Below are positions 13,868 through 22,860 of a stretch of 64,000 nt of DNA, in pieces. The position numbers were made by a program, and so were the translations under genes. Position 1 is the stretch's first letter; the number at the start of each line of letters is the position of its first letter. The DNA is from Kiritimatiellia bacterium (GTDB lineage Bacteria; Verrucomicrobiota; Kiritimatiellia; RFP12; UBA1067): assembly GCA_017447805.1 (NCBI GenBank), contig JAFSMR010000063.1, positions 25,674 through 89,673 on the forward strand, in the 5' to 3' direction. The notes beneath the pieces were generated by a model. The model worked only from the letters and a program-made list of their open reading frames with translations, was not told the DNA's origin and ran no database searches.

Positions 13868-15070
13868 TTAAGCCTTCTTCCAAAGATTCGCGAGTTCCCC
13901 TGCAAGCGCCGTAAGTTGCTGGGTGCTTACAGGGTCCAGCGCGCCGCGAATTGTGACATTGTTTTGGGCGAAGGTGAGGTTCTTCGATTTTTCGAGCATC
14001 CCCTTCATCACTTTCATCGCGTTAGGCGCCCACGAGCCATTTTCGATAAATCCTACAAAGCGGCTTTGGTAATTGCGCTCGGTGAGATGATCGATGAAAT
14101 GGCGCATCCACGGGAAAATATCCATGTTGTAGGTAGTCGTGGCAAGGACGAGCGCACCATAACGGAACGCATCTTCCACGGCTTCCGGCTGGTCGTCGCG
14201 CGCCAAATCCGCAACAGCTACTTTCGGGCATCCGCGCGCGAGTACCAGTTCCTTCAATTTTAGCGCGGCTTCTTTAGTATGACCATAAACCGAGGTATAG
14301 GCGATAAGCAATCCAGGCGTTTCGACCGCATAGCTCGACCAGGTATTATACTGCTTGATTGCATGGGCGATTTCCTCTTCGGTTGACAGGACCGGGCCAT
14401 GAAGAGGGCAAATTTTCTTGATTTCGAGATTCGCCGCTTTCTTGAGCAACATCTGCGTATTCACGCCATACTTGCCTACGATTCCGATATAGTATCGCCT
14501 CGCCTCGCAATCCCAGCCTTCGGGATCTACGACATCATTAGCGCCGAATTTGCCGAAGCCATCAGCCGAGAAAAGAATCTTGTCGGTCGTATCGTAAGTA
14601 ACCATTACTTCCGGCCAGTGAACCATAGGCGCGGCGACGAATGCGAACGTGTGGCGACCAGTTGTAAGAGTATCGCCTTCCTTGATCACTACGCGTCTTT
14701 CTACCGGGCCAATACATTTATCGGCGAATTCCTGCCCGAAAAACTGCTTCATCATCGTGAACGCCTGATTGCTCGCGACAATTTTCGCTTCGGGATAAGT
14801 TTGGGCGAATCTCGCGATGTTCGCAGAATGGTCTGGCTCCATGTGCTGGACTACGAGGTAGTCGATCTTGGCATCTTGGATTTCTTTCTTGATGTTCGCC
14901 AGCCACTCATCGCCGAAGCGCCGGTCTACCGTATCGAAAACGAGAATCTTTTCATCTTTCACGAGATACGAATTGTAGGCCATGCCTTGAGGCACGACAT
15001 ACTGGCCTTCGAACAAATCGATTTCGTGGTCATTTACGCCTATATATTTGATATCTTCGGTAATTTGCAT
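13868..15070 (-). CDS. Flavodiiron protein (FprA type)
   Basis: A 400-aa A-type flavoprotein that reduces O2 to water or NO to N2O in anaerobes. The N-terminal metallo-beta-lactamase-like domain has the di-iron ligands HMEPDH (residues 76-81), VHWPEVM, SADGFG and LHGPVLS. The C-terminal flavodoxin domain starts at about residue 255 (LLIAYTSVYGHTKEAAL) and binds FMN. No rubredoxin domain is fused, so electrons must come from a separate partner. Start ATG 15070 follows a perfect AAGGAG. It fits the anaerobic lifestyle implied by the pyruvate:ferredoxin oxidoreductase. Confidence 0.93.
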   Translation of the reverse strand: MQITEDIKYIGVNDHEIDLFEGQYVVPQGMAYNSYLVKDEKILVFDTVDRRFGDEWLANIKKEIQDAKIDYLVVQHMEPDHSANIARFAQTYPEAKIVASNQAFTMMKQFFGQEFADKCIGPVERRVVIKEGDTLTTGRHTFAFVAAPMVHWPEVMVTYDTTDKILFSADGFGKFGANDVVDPEGWDCEARRYYIGIVGKYGVNTQMLLKKAANLEIKKICPLHGPVLSTEEEIAHAIKQYNTWSSYAVETPGLLIAYTSVYGHTKEAALKLKELVLARGCPKVAVADLARDDQPEAVEDAFRYGALVLATTTYNMDIFPWMRHFIDHLTERNYQSRFVGFIENGSWAPNAMKVMKGMLEKSKNLTFAQNNVTIRGALDPVSTQQLTALAGELANLWKKA

Positions 15071-15099
15071 TGTAACTCCTTGAAACAAATCTGCTTTAC

Positions 15100-15921
15100 T
15101 TATTTGGTTTCCTCGATCGAAACATTGTGGTTGATCTTCGCATTTGCTTTTTTGCGCTTATAGAACATTTCCATATTATCGAGAATTTCCTTCGCTTCTT
15201 CTGCTTTTTCTTTACGAAGTTCCTCGGCTTCTTCCGGAACGACGCTTGCTTCAAACCTTTCGATTTCCGCACGAAGCGCCGCCAGCATATCGCCGAAGAG
15301 AGTCACATCTTCTTTGAAGAAGTCGTTTTCTATATCGCTTTCGATTCTGCCCTTCGCTTTTTGCGCTTCTACATATTCATTCATCTTATCGCCGAAATCT
15401 CTTGAAATCCGCTCCATTCTTTTTTCGAAAGGAACGATGAATTTTTCTTCGATTTCCGCTTCTTTCTTCAACTCGTCCTTATTGTTGCGCATTTTCAGGA
15501 GCATTTTGGCGTATTTCTTGGCGCCGCCCTTCTGATAGCCGGTCGTTGCGATTTTAAGACCTGTTTCATCGAAAACAAGCGCAGTAGGGAAGCCTCTTAT
15601 CGAATAGCGTTCGACGAGTTTCGGGTTTTCTTCCCTGGCTCTTTCGCTCAAAAGCGATTGATCGCGCGGGGAATCGATGAAAACGAGAATATAATCATTT
15701 GTGACGGCGCTCAAAAACGTCTCTTTCTCGAACACTTCTTTATCCAGGCGCCTGCACCAGCCGCACCAATCGCTGCCGGAAAAACAAACATACACAAACT
15801 TGCCGCTGGCCTTGGCTTCTTGAAAAGCCTCGGTAAGATTATCCGTAAAGCCTTGCGGGGTAGAAGTCTTTGCGAGTGTCGCCATGGGGAGCAAGGTTAA
15901 GAGGGCGATTAGCTTTTTCAT
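15100..15921 (-). CDS. Exported thioredoxin-fold protein with C-terminal coiled coil
   Basis: A 273-aa protein: signal peptide (MKKLIALLTLLPMATLA), a thioredoxin-like domain of DUF255/thioredoxin_7 type with WCGWC (Cys53, Cys56) and the cis-Pro loop GFPTALVF, then about 120 residues rich in Lys and Glu predicted as helix/coiled coil. It probably acts as a periplasmic thiol-disulfide reductase. ATG 15921 is chosen because the frame further upstream overlaps the DJ-1 gene and lacks a ribosome-binding site. Confidence 0.82.
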   Translation of the reverse strand: MKKLIALLTLLPMATLAKTSTPQGFTDNLTEAFQEAKASGKFVYVCFSGSDWCGWCRRLDKEVFEKETFLSAVTNDYILVFIDSPRDQSLLSERAREENPKLVERYSIRGFPTALVFDETGLKIATTGYQKGGAKKYAKMLLKMRNNKDELKKEAEIEEKFIVPFEKRMERISRDFGDKMNEYVEAQKAKGRIESDIENDFFKEDVTLFGDMLAALRAEIERFEASVVPEEAEELRKEKAEEAKEILDNMEMFYKRKKANAKINHNVSIEETK

Positions 15922-15988
15922 GATTTGGGTTTTCCTTTCTCTTAAATTTTTGAAATTCTTTTTTGGGGGAGATTGGGGATGTTTTAAT

Positions 15989-16546
15989 TTAGTCGAGCAC
16001 ATTCGTAACGAGCTGGCGCGCAATTTTATGCATGGTCTTTTCGCCTAAGAGGGCTTGAAGAATAACAAGCGCGAAAAGCATCGCCGCGCCGGGTCCTTGA
16101 CCTGTTATGATATCGCCATCTGCGACTACAGGCACATTCGCCGATTTGCGATCTAGCTCTACCGAGCATGTCGGGTAGCAAGTAATATGCTGATCGGGGT
16201 CGAGGACTTCAGCTTCGACAAGCACAATCGGAGCTGCGCAAATCGCGGCGATCAGGCGGCCCTCGGATTTTTGACGTCTAAGAAGATCGAATACTTCGTG
16301 GCTGGCCTTCAGATTTTCCGTTCCCTCACCGCCGCCAGGCAATATTACAACAGCAAAATCCGTCTCTTTTACGTTCGCGAGCGTCTCATCGGCTTTTACG
16401 ATTATGCCGTGAGCGCCGCGAACCTCGACATTTTCGCCGATAGCGGCCATGACGACTTCCACGCCGCCACGCCGCAATATATCGACTACGCTCAACGCTT
16501 CGATTTCTTCGAATCCATCCGCCAATAATACTACTGCATTTTGCAT
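15989..16546 (-). CDS. DJ-1/PfpI-family protein (YajL-like)
   Basis: A 185-aa class I glutamine-amidotransferase-like protein of the DJ-1/ThiJ/YajL group: VVLLADGFEEIEALSVVDIL with the acidic partner residues, DFAVVILPGGGEGTENL, and the nucleophile elbow AAICAAP (Cys103). Members are stress chaperone/deglycase-type proteins whose exact activity is debated. It lies downstream of the RRM gene with a 33-bp gap and may be co-transcribed with it. Confidence 0.9.
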   Translation of the reverse strand: MQNAVVLLADGFEEIEALSVVDILRRGGVEVVMAAIGENVEVRGAHGIIVKADETLANVKETDFAVVILPGGGEGTENLKASHEVFDLLRRQKSEGRLIAAICAAPIVLVEAEVLDPDQHITCYPTCSVELDRKSANVPVVADGDIITGQGPGAAMLFALVILQALLGEKTMHKIARQLVTNVLD

Positions 16547-16579
16547 TGTGGAAGTCCTCTCTCTTTTTATTCGTTTTAC

Positions 16580-17014
16580 TTACGACATCGTCTTTGCGAC
16601 ATTGCACTTGATTTTGCGACCGAGAATTTCCTTGTCGCTCAATACTGCAAGCGCCGCATCGACTTCCGCCTTGTTGGGCATGTGCACAAAGCCAAAGCCC
16701 TTGGATTTACCGTTGAAACGGTTGGTGATAATTCTCGCGGAATTTACCTTGCCAAAAGCTTCGAATTCCTTGCGAAGCTTCTCTTCGGTTAACTCGTAGC
16801 TTAAGTTCCCGACATAAATTTCGATTGAACCATCTGCCGGCGGCGCGTGGGGCTTTTCGCGATTTCCCCCTTTGCCTGCTGAAACTCTGCCCTTCGCGCC
16901 TCTCTTGCTGTTGTTTGGCGCGGAAGACTTCTTAGCTAACATCTTTGGCACGAAATACCCGAGCAGCGCACCCGCTACGCCAGATATTACGCCTACTGTT
17001 ATGCAACAATTCAT
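16580..17014 (-). CDS. Membrane-anchored RRM RNA-binding protein
   Basis: A 144-aa protein with an unusual layout. Residues 4-26 form one hydrophobic segment (ITVGVISGVAGALLGYFVP), residues 27-62 a basic, flexible linker, and residues 65-142 a full RNA-recognition motif with RNP2 IYVGNL (66-71) and RNP1 KGFGFVHM (105-112). Bacterial RRM proteins of this type normally lack a membrane segment. The RRM would face the cytoplasm if the N-terminus is out. It sits 56 bp downstream of rpoD. Confidence 0.86.
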   Translation of the reverse strand: MNCCITVGVISGVAGALLGYFVPKMLAKKSSAPNNSKRGAKGRVSAGKGGNREKPHAPPADGSIEIYVGNLSYELTEEKLRKEFEAFGKVNSARIITNRFNGKSKGFGFVHMPNKAEVDAALAVLSDKEILGRKIKCNVAKTMS

Positions 17015-17070
17015 CTTATTGTTTTCTCCTGCTTCTCTTTTTTCGGTGCCGAGTTTATTTTACTCTTCCA

Positions 17071-19113
17071 TCAGTGGTTTCTATAGTCACCGAGAGATTT
17101 CATTCTGCTCGGGTGACGCAGTTTTCTCAGCGCCTTCGCCTCGATCTGACGAATTCGTTCGCGCGTTACATTGAATAGACGACCTACCTCTTCCAATGTT
17201 CGCGTATAACCATCTGTCAGGCCATATCTGAAATCTATTACTTGACGCTCGCGATCAGTGAGCGTTTCGAGAATTTCTTTCAGTCTATCCTTAAGCAAAT
17301 GCCCTTCCGTTACTTCGAAAGGATTTTCGCTCGAAAGATCGGGGATGAAATCGCCATAGTGGGCGTCATCATTATCACCGACCTTGGACTGCAGCGAAAT
17401 CGGCTGTTGCGACATCTTTCTGACGGCGCGAACCTGATCTGGCGGCATTGCCATTTCTTCGGAAAGCTCCTTCTCGGAAGGTTCGCGACCAAGCCTTTGG
17501 ATGAGCTTCTTCTGAACTCGCATTAGCTTATTGATAGTTTCTATCATGTGCACAGGTATACGGATTGTCCTCGCCTGGTCTGCGATAGCTCTCGTCGCGG
17601 CCTGGCGAATCCACCATGTAGCGTATGTAGAAAATTTATAGCCTCTCTTGTATTCGAACTTTTCGACCGCCTTCATTAGCCCCGTGTTGCCTTCTTGAAT
17701 CAAATCAAGAAAACTCAAACCTCGGTTCATGTATTTCTTCACGATCGAAATTACGAGCCTCAGGTTGGCTTCCACCATCTTGGTTCTCGCGATCTGCCCC
17801 GCCTTGAGGATTTTACGCATTTCGGAAAACGTCGAAAGGAACTCTTCCGGCACCATTCCGAAGAGCGCTTCCAGCTTTTCCATTTTCGACCTCAGAGCGG
17901 CCAGCTCGTTGTCGCGTCTCTTTGAAGGCCGCTCTTGCTGAAGCTTCGCATTTTTCGCTACCATCGAGCGATAGGGCAAATATATCTGCTCGTCTGCATC
18001 GGCACATAGCGCTTCCAGGACTTTCTGCTTAAAGCTCAAGTCGTCGAAACACTGCTTCAGTTCGTTTCTCGCCTTCGTCAGATTTTCCTCTGTTTCCTTG
18101 AGAACGCTTTGCGGCGTATTCCTTTTTGTAAGGGCCGCAAGGTGCTTTCTGGAAGCTTCGGTAAGACGCTGTTCAACCTCTTTAATCTGCTTTCTCAGGC
18201 CCGGCACGAGTTCCATATAGGCATCGCGCTTCTCATCGAATTTATCTGTAACGATTCTATCGAAGCGTTCTGTCTGGCCCTCAAGTTTATCGAGCAGCTT
18301 TGTATACATCGGCGGCGCGAAGAGAAAGCGGTTGAAATATTCCCTCGTCTTGACCTCGGAATTTTCGATCGTCTGGCAAATCGAAATTTCCTCATCCTTC
18401 GATAACAGCTGAACCTGCCCCATTTGGTGCAGATACATCCTTATCGGATCTTCAATCATCTCTTGCGCGCGCGCCTTGGCATCTATCGCCTTCTCGGCCT
18501 TGGATTCCAGCCAGCGCTTTACATCTTCTTCACGGATTACTTGCACGCCAAGAGCTTCGAGTATCTTCAAATATCGCTCAGACTGAATCTCGTCGACAAT
18601 CGTCTGAGGCAGAATTTGATTCAACTCTTCGTAAGTAATATACCCGCCGTTTGCCTCACTGCGGCGCTTAACATCGTTCAGCACGTCGTTAAGCTCCTTT
18701 TCGCGAAGGATGGATATCCCTTCCATCGCCGGCAGAATATCAACCTCTTCATCTGGATCGATCGGCACATTTGGCAAAAGGGGCGCGGGAGGCGGAAGAT
18801 CGTCGCCTTCGAGCTCGTCTTCATTTACGCCCTCGGCCTTCTGGACTTCCGCGACCAATTTATCATCGTCAAAATCGCTTGGAATATCATCATCCCCTTC
18901 GACAAGACCAGCTTCATCGAGCCCTTCCAGCTCATCCGCCAAAGATTCCATAGCTGAATCGAATTCGCTATCTTCGAGCAAAATTTCTTCTTCGGAAGGA
19001 AAATTACTCTCTTCAGCCACCTCCTCGGAGGGTTTATTTAAGCTTTTAGACCGTTTTGCAGCCTTTTTTTCGTCGGTAACATCCTTTGCCAGCGATTTCT
19101 TCGATTTTGCCAT
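17071..19113 (-). CDS. rpoD: Primary sigma factor RpoD
   Basis: A 680-aa sigma-70. A Lys-rich start and an acidic stretch of about 100 residues precede a region 1.1-like segment (about 155-215); region 1.2 is [21 protein letters not shown]; a large non-conserved insert follows (about 270-430); then region 2 ([38 protein letters not shown]), region 3, and region 4 ([35 protein letters not shown]). It directs RNA polymerase to housekeeping promoters such as the TTGaca/TATAAT sites listed here. A GGAGAG ribosome-binding site precedes the ATG. The long acidic leader is beyond the usual E. coli arrangement. Confidence 0.96.
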   Translation of the reverse strand: MAKSKKSLAKDVTDEKKAAKRSKSLNKPSEEVAEESNFPSEEEILLEDSEFDSAMESLADELEGLDEAGLVEGDDDIPSDFDDDKLVAEVQKAEGVNEDELEGDDLPPPAPLLPNVPIDPDEEVDILPAMEGISILREKELNDVLNDVKRRSEANGGYITYEELNQILPQTIVDEIQSERYLKILEALGVQVIREEDVKRWLESKAEKAIDAKARAQEMIEDPIRMYLHQMGQVQLLSKDEEISICQTIENSEVKTREYFNRFLFAPPMYTKLLDKLEGQTERFDRIVTDKFDEKRDAYMELVPGLRKQIKEVEQRLTEASRKHLAALTKRNTPQSVLKETEENLTKARNELKQCFDDLSFKQKVLEALCADADEQIYLPYRSMVAKNAKLQQERPSKRRDNELAALRSKMEKLEALFGMVPEEFLSTFSEMRKILKAGQIARTKMVEANLRLVISIVKKYMNRGLSFLDLIQEGNTGLMKAVEKFEYKRGYKFSTYATWWIRQAATRAIADQARTIRIPVHMIETINKLMRVQKKLIQRLGREPSEKELSEEMAMPPDQVRAVRKMSQQPISLQSKVGDNDDAHYGDFIPDLSSENPFEVTEGHLLKDRLKEILETLTDRERQVIDFRYGLTDGYTRTLEEVGRLFNVTRERIRQIEAKALRKLRHPSRMKSLGDYRNH

Positions 19114-19247
19114 ATCTCTCCAGTATACAATACGCCCGCCTGCACCTTGTCAAGAGGGTGCCGGGTATTATACCATAATCCCCCGCCTCAGCGCAACCCC
19201 CCAAGTGATTTTTTTTGTCACAAGTCACCAGCCGCCGACAAGGGGTC

Positions 19248-19276
19248 TTGACCAATTACTCACGATATGTTAAAAT
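19248..19276 (+). promoter_or_regulatory. Promoter of the four-helix-bundle gene
   Basis: -35 TTGACC (19248-19253), 17-bp spacer, -10 TAAAAT (19271-19276), followed by AAAGGAG and ATG 19308. Confidence 0.72.
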
Positions 19277-19307
19277 GCCGGTATAAAAATGAAAGGAGTT
19301 CTCAAAT

Positions 19308-19775
19308 ATGCTCAGGAAGCGCACTTCGCAAATTGTTCAAGAAAAAACCAGGCTCTTCGCAAAGAATGTAGTTTTGCTCTTTCGTCACATGAAAAAGCAT
19401 CGAGTGTCGACTATTGCGACTCAATTTTTGCGCAGCGGAACATCAATCGGGGCAAATATTGCCGAAGGCCGATACGCCCAGTCGCCCAGCGATGCGCTCG
19501 CGAAATATTACATCGCGCAAAAAGAAGCTGCTGAAACGCTCTATTGGCTTGAGCTTTTTAAAGATTCCGGCGCTCTCGCCGGCGCAAAAAAGTTCTCTAA
19601 CCTCCATGAAGATTGCAAAGAACTGCTAAACCTCCTAGAACGTCTCATATCTCTCGCAAAAGCTGCGAAATCGCGAAAAAAAGCCTCACTTTTGAAAGAA
19701 AGAAGCGCGCGAAGAGGCCGAAAGAATCTCTCGCCAAAAAAATCGGTTAAAAGCAAAAAACCGAAAAAGGGTTAA
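19308..19775 (+). CDS. Four-helix-bundle protein (23S rRNA IVP family)
   Basis: A 155-aa protein. Residues 1-118 match the four-helix-bundle family originally found in 23S rRNA intervening sequences: RLFAKNVVLLFRHMKK, TIATQFLRSGTSIGANIAEG, SDALAKYYIAQKEAAETLYWLELF. The last 40 residues are an extra Lys/Arg/Ser tail (KKPKKG end) not usual for the family and suited to nucleic-acid binding. It stands alone, not within an rRNA gene. Function unknown. Its stop overlaps the end of the converging TSCPD gene. Confidence 0.82.
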   Translation: MLRKRTSQIVQEKTRLFAKNVVLLFRHMKKHRVSTIATQFLRSGTSIGANIAEGRYAQSPSDALAKYYIAQKEAAETLYWLELFKDSGALAGAKKFSNLHEDCKELLNLLERLISLAKAAKSRKKASLLKERSARRGRKNLSPKKSVKSKKPKKG

Positions 19776-20023
19776 CTTGCAAGCCCTTGTTTATATTGTT
19801 CCAAGGCTTGCGCCACCTGGTCGGGGCAAGATGTGCCGTTCCTGCAAGGGATTCCCTTCAGCAGATTGATTACATCATCTACTTTGCGTCCGACTACTAG
19901 CTTGGAAACGCCCTTCGTATTGCCTGGGCAGCCGCCTATTATTTCGCAAGCAGTGACGATTCCGTTCTCGACTTCGTAATTGATCGCTTTCGAGCAGGTG
20001 CCGGTCGTTTTATAAGTAAACAT
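19772..20023 (-). CDS. TSCPD-domain protein (TIGR03905 type)
   Basis: An 83-aa protein with the Cys-rich pattern of the TIGR03905/TSCPD family: Y.T.GTCS..I.YEVENG, GGCPGNTKGVSKLV, GIPCRNGTSCPDQVAQAL. The domain also ends some ribonucleotide reductases; stand-alone versions are common in anaerobes and their role is unknown. The conserved Cys residues suggest metal or thiol chemistry. Confidence 0.85.
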   Translation of the reverse strand: MFTYKTTGTCSKAINYEVENGIVTACEIIGGCPGNTKGVSKLVVGRKVDDVINLLKGIPCRNGTSCPDQVAQALEQYKQGLAS

Positions 20024-20067
20024 GATTTTCTCCTTATCGTTGTTTCAAGGTTAGTTTGATATTCTTT

Positions 20068-21250
20068 CTATAGGCAAAGCCTGTATATAGCTTCGACATC
20101 GCTTTCATCAAGCTCTTGGAACGAGCCGAGGGTATTGCCGGAAAGATTCATCGTCTTGACGAGCTTCGGAATATCTTCTTCCTTAGCGCCAAGCTCGGCA
20201 AAATTCACCGGTAGCCCCATAGATTTCAGCCAACTCTTGAAGGCTTCGATTCCTTCTAGCGCGGCGCTTTCATCATCGACGCTCATGCCGACATTAAAGA
20301 CGTTTCTGGCAAAGCGAGCAAATCGCGCGACACCGTTTTTTATGGACATATTTCATCCACGCCGGCATGACAACCGCAAGCCCGGCGCCATGCGCGCAAT
20401 CATAAAGCGCCGAAAGTTCGTGCTCGATACCGTGGCTTGCCCAATCTTGCAATCGCCCGACGCCGCAGATATCGTTATGAGCAAGAGTTCCAGCCCACAT
20501 GATATTCGCCCTAGCCTGATAATCATCAGGGTTGGCCATTACCTTCAATCCTTCCTCGATAATGCACTTCATCACCCCTTCGCAAAGATTATCGGTCAAC
20601 GCTACATCTTGGGTCGGTGAAAAATATCTCTCGCAAAGATGCGCGAACATATCCGCGAGTCCGCACGCGGTCTGGAATGGCGGTAGACTCATTGTCAATT
20701 CCGGATTCATAATCGCGAATTTTGGTCTTAGGATATCCGCACCAGCCGCCCTTTTTAGATTTTCCGGCTCGAGATTTATTACGGTATTAGGCGAAGCTTC
20801 GCTGCCGGCCGCGGCAATAGTCAAAACGACGCCAACGCCAAGCGCCGCAGGAATAGCCGGCCGAACCTTGACTTCGCGGCCGACATAGAACTTGCGCCAA
20901 ACGCCATCATTCGCGGCCCCTATAGCAATTGCCTTTGCAGAATCGATTACGCTACCTCCACCGACTGCGAGAATAAAATCGACCTTTTCCTCAAGCGCAA
21001 GCTTGATTCCTTCTTCCACAAGCGAGCTACGGGGATTTGGCTTTACTCCGCCCAATTCCACAGTTTCTACGCCAGCCTTTTCGAGCGAAGCGCGGACTCT
21101 CGCAATCAAGCCGCTTGAGAGCGCGCTCCTTCCGCCATAGTGAAGCAAGGTTTTCTTGCCTCCAAACTTCTTCACGAGTTCACCCGAAAGCGCCTCTTTG
21201 CCCCTTCCGAAAGCAAAATATGTCGGCGAACAATAATTGAAATCAGTCAT
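20068..21250 (-). pseudogene. Iron-containing alcohol dehydrogenase (BDH/YqhD type), frameshifted
   Basis: Two overlapping frames together make one complete NAD(P)-dependent, iron-type alcohol dehydrogenase: NYCSPTYFAFGRG, GGGSVIDSAKAIAIGA, GSEASPNTVI, DMFAHLCERYF and HGIEHELSALYDCAHGAGLAVVMPAW (metal-binding His), then a shift in a run of six A (minus strand, about 20338-20343), and the C-terminal domain continuing NGVARFARFARNVFNV. One extra A in the run explains everything. Start ATG 21250 follows AGGGGA. It would reduce aldehydes to alcohols during fermentation. True mutation or sequencing error cannot be told apart here. Confidence 0.82.
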
Positions 21251-21284
21251 AGTATTTCCCCTAATATGTGCTGGTGAGAAGTAT

Positions 21285-21308
21285 TTTACCATTTTTCCCT
21301 ATGGTAAA
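21285..21308 (-). promoter_or_regulatory. Operator-like inverted repeat before the alcohol dehydrogenase
   Basis: TTTACCAT (21285-21292) and ATGGTAAA (21301-21308) are perfect 8-bp arms with an 8-bp spacer. The right half overlaps a likely -10 (TAAAAT, minus strand, 21288-21283), about 35 bp before the start codon. A repressor site is likely; the regulator is unknown. Confidence 0.6.
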
Positions 21309-21333
21309 TCAAACATAATATGCAAATAAAAAA

Positions 21334-21360
21334 CCTGGGAGGCCCCCAATGCCTCCCAGG
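21334..21360 (-). terminator. Terminator of uxaB-uxaC
   Basis: Perfect 10-bp stem (CCTGGGAGGC/GCCTCCCAGG), 7-nt loop, followed on the minus strand by TTTTTTATTT. It separates uxaC from the alcohol dehydrogenase gene. Confidence 0.92.
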
Positions 21361-21403
21361 AGAAAGGATAAACCACAAACTAAACCAACCCTAACTAAAC
21401 AGA

Positions 21404-22840
21404 TTACGCCCCAAACCCAAAATATTCATTTGCATTATTGAAAGATATATCGCTTACGATCTGGCCAAGCCATTTGATATCGTTCGGTAGCTCGCCCTTC
21501 TCGATTTCCTGACCAAACTTCTGGCAAAGAAGTCTGCGGAAATATTCGTGGCGCGTATAGCTGAGGAACGAACGCGAATCTGTAAGCATACCTACGAAAT
21601 TGCCTAAACTGCCGAGAGCGGCGAGCGCTTCGATCTGCTTGCGCATGCCATCCTTCTGATCGAGGAACCACCACGCCGCACCAAGCTGAATCTTACCGCG
21701 GAATGGCGCTTTCTGGAAACATCCCATTACCGTCGCAAGCATCTCGTTATCCTTCGGATTGAGAGAATAGAGAATTGTGCGAGGCAGAGAATCTTCTTTC
21801 TCGAGACGGTCGAAGAGCTTTGCAAGATTTTCGGTAACCGACCAGTCGCCAATGCAATCGAAGCCGGTATCTGGCCCCATTACATCATACATTGCGCTGT
21901 TGAGGTCTCTCAAGCAATTATAATGGAGCTGCGCCGACCAGTTGGCCGCAGAATCCATCTTCAGTCCTTCATAAAGCCAGGCACTCTTGAATTTCAGCGC
22001 TTCTTCTGGCGTAAGAGCGGTCTTGCCGGCGCGCGCCTTTTTGAAAATCGCCTTGAGTTCAGATTCTTTGTAGGGCGCGGCGAAAATTTCCGTAATTCCG
22101 TAATCGGAAACCACGCAACCTGCCGCGGCGAAGAAATCATGCCTCTTCTGCATCGCAGCGCGGAAATCATCGATTGTAGCGATTTTCATTTTCGCTGCTG
22201 CGGCGAGTTTATCGATCCACTCGTTCCAGGTCTTGAGATTTTCGACCTTCGAAGCTTTATCGCTGCGCCAAGCCGGGCGAATCTGAGTGGAAAAAGGATT
22301 CTTCGCAATCGCCAGATGATATTCGAGAGAATCGACGGGGTCGTCTGTAGTGCAGACTACCGCGACATTCGATTTTTTCATCAGCCCGCGCGCCGAAAAC
22401 CATTTTTCCTTCAGCTTCTTGTTGCACTTCTCGTATATACGCTTTGCGCTCGCGGCAGACAAACGCTCAGTAACGCCGAAATAGCGAGCGAGCTCGAGGT
22501 GCGACCAGTCGAACAGAGGATTCTTGACGAGGCGCTCCATCGTCTTGGCAAACGCTTCGAACTTCTCCCAACCGGATGCGCAGCCATCTTTACCGCGACC
22601 GGAGCAAAGGCGCTCTTCAAATCCGTTAGAGCGCATCTGACGCCACTTATAGTGATCGCCGCCAAGCCAGACTTCAGCAATATCATTCCAACGCTTATCC
22701 TCGGCGATTTCCACCGGGGGGAGGTGGCAGTGATAGTCGATAATCGGCATCGGTTCGGCGTAACCATGGTAAAGTTCGCGCGCCGCCTTGGTATCGAGGA
22801 GGAAATCGTCGTTGATGAATGGTTTAGCTTTAGTTGCCAT
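21404..22840 (-). CDS. uxaC: Glucuronate isomerase
   Basis: A 478-aa uronate isomerase that converts D-glucuronate to fructuronate and D-galacturonate to tagaturonate, the first step of hexuronate breakdown. Family marks: PIIDYHCHLPP with the metal-binding HxH, WLGGDHYKWRQMRSNG, VVCTTDDPVDSLEYH, LHYNCLRDLN, and near the end FVGMLTDSRSFLSYTRHEYFRRLLC. Start ATG 22840 has GGAGG 9 bp before it. It is the second gene of the uxaB-uxaC operon (20-bp gap) under the palindrome at 24074-24091. kdgK/kdgA functions are not in this window. Confidence 0.95.
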   Translation of the reverse strand: MATKAKPFINDDFLLDTKAARELYHGYAEPMPIIDYHCHLPPVEIAEDKRWNDIAEVWLGGDHYKWRQMRSNGFEERLCSGRGKDGCASGWEKFEAFAKTMERLVKNPLFDWSHLELARYFGVTERLSAASAKRIYEKCNKKLKEKWFSARGLMKKSNVAVVCTTDDPVDSLEYHLAIAKNPFSTQIRPAWRSDKASKVENLKTWNEWIDKLAAAAKMKIATIDDFRAAMQKRHDFFAAAGCVVSDYGITEIFAAPYKESELKAIFKKARAGKTALTPEEALKFKSAWLYEGLKMDSAANWSAQLHYNCLRDLNSAMYDVMGPDTGFDCIGDWSVTENLAKLFDRLEKEDSLPRTILYSLNPKDNEMLATVMGCFQKAPFRGKIQLGAAWWFLDQKDGMRKQIEALAALGSLGNFVGMLTDSRSFLSYTRHEYFRRLLCQKFGQEIEKGELPNDIKWLGQIVSDISFNNANEYFGFGA

Positions 22841-22860
22841 AATCAATTACCTCCACTGGA

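Noticed and set aside
20330..20350. Programmed ribosomal frameshift in the alcohol dehydrogenase
   Set aside because: The needed change is +1, while A-rich slippery runs mainly give -1 shifts, and this family does not use frameshifting. A simple indel is more likely.
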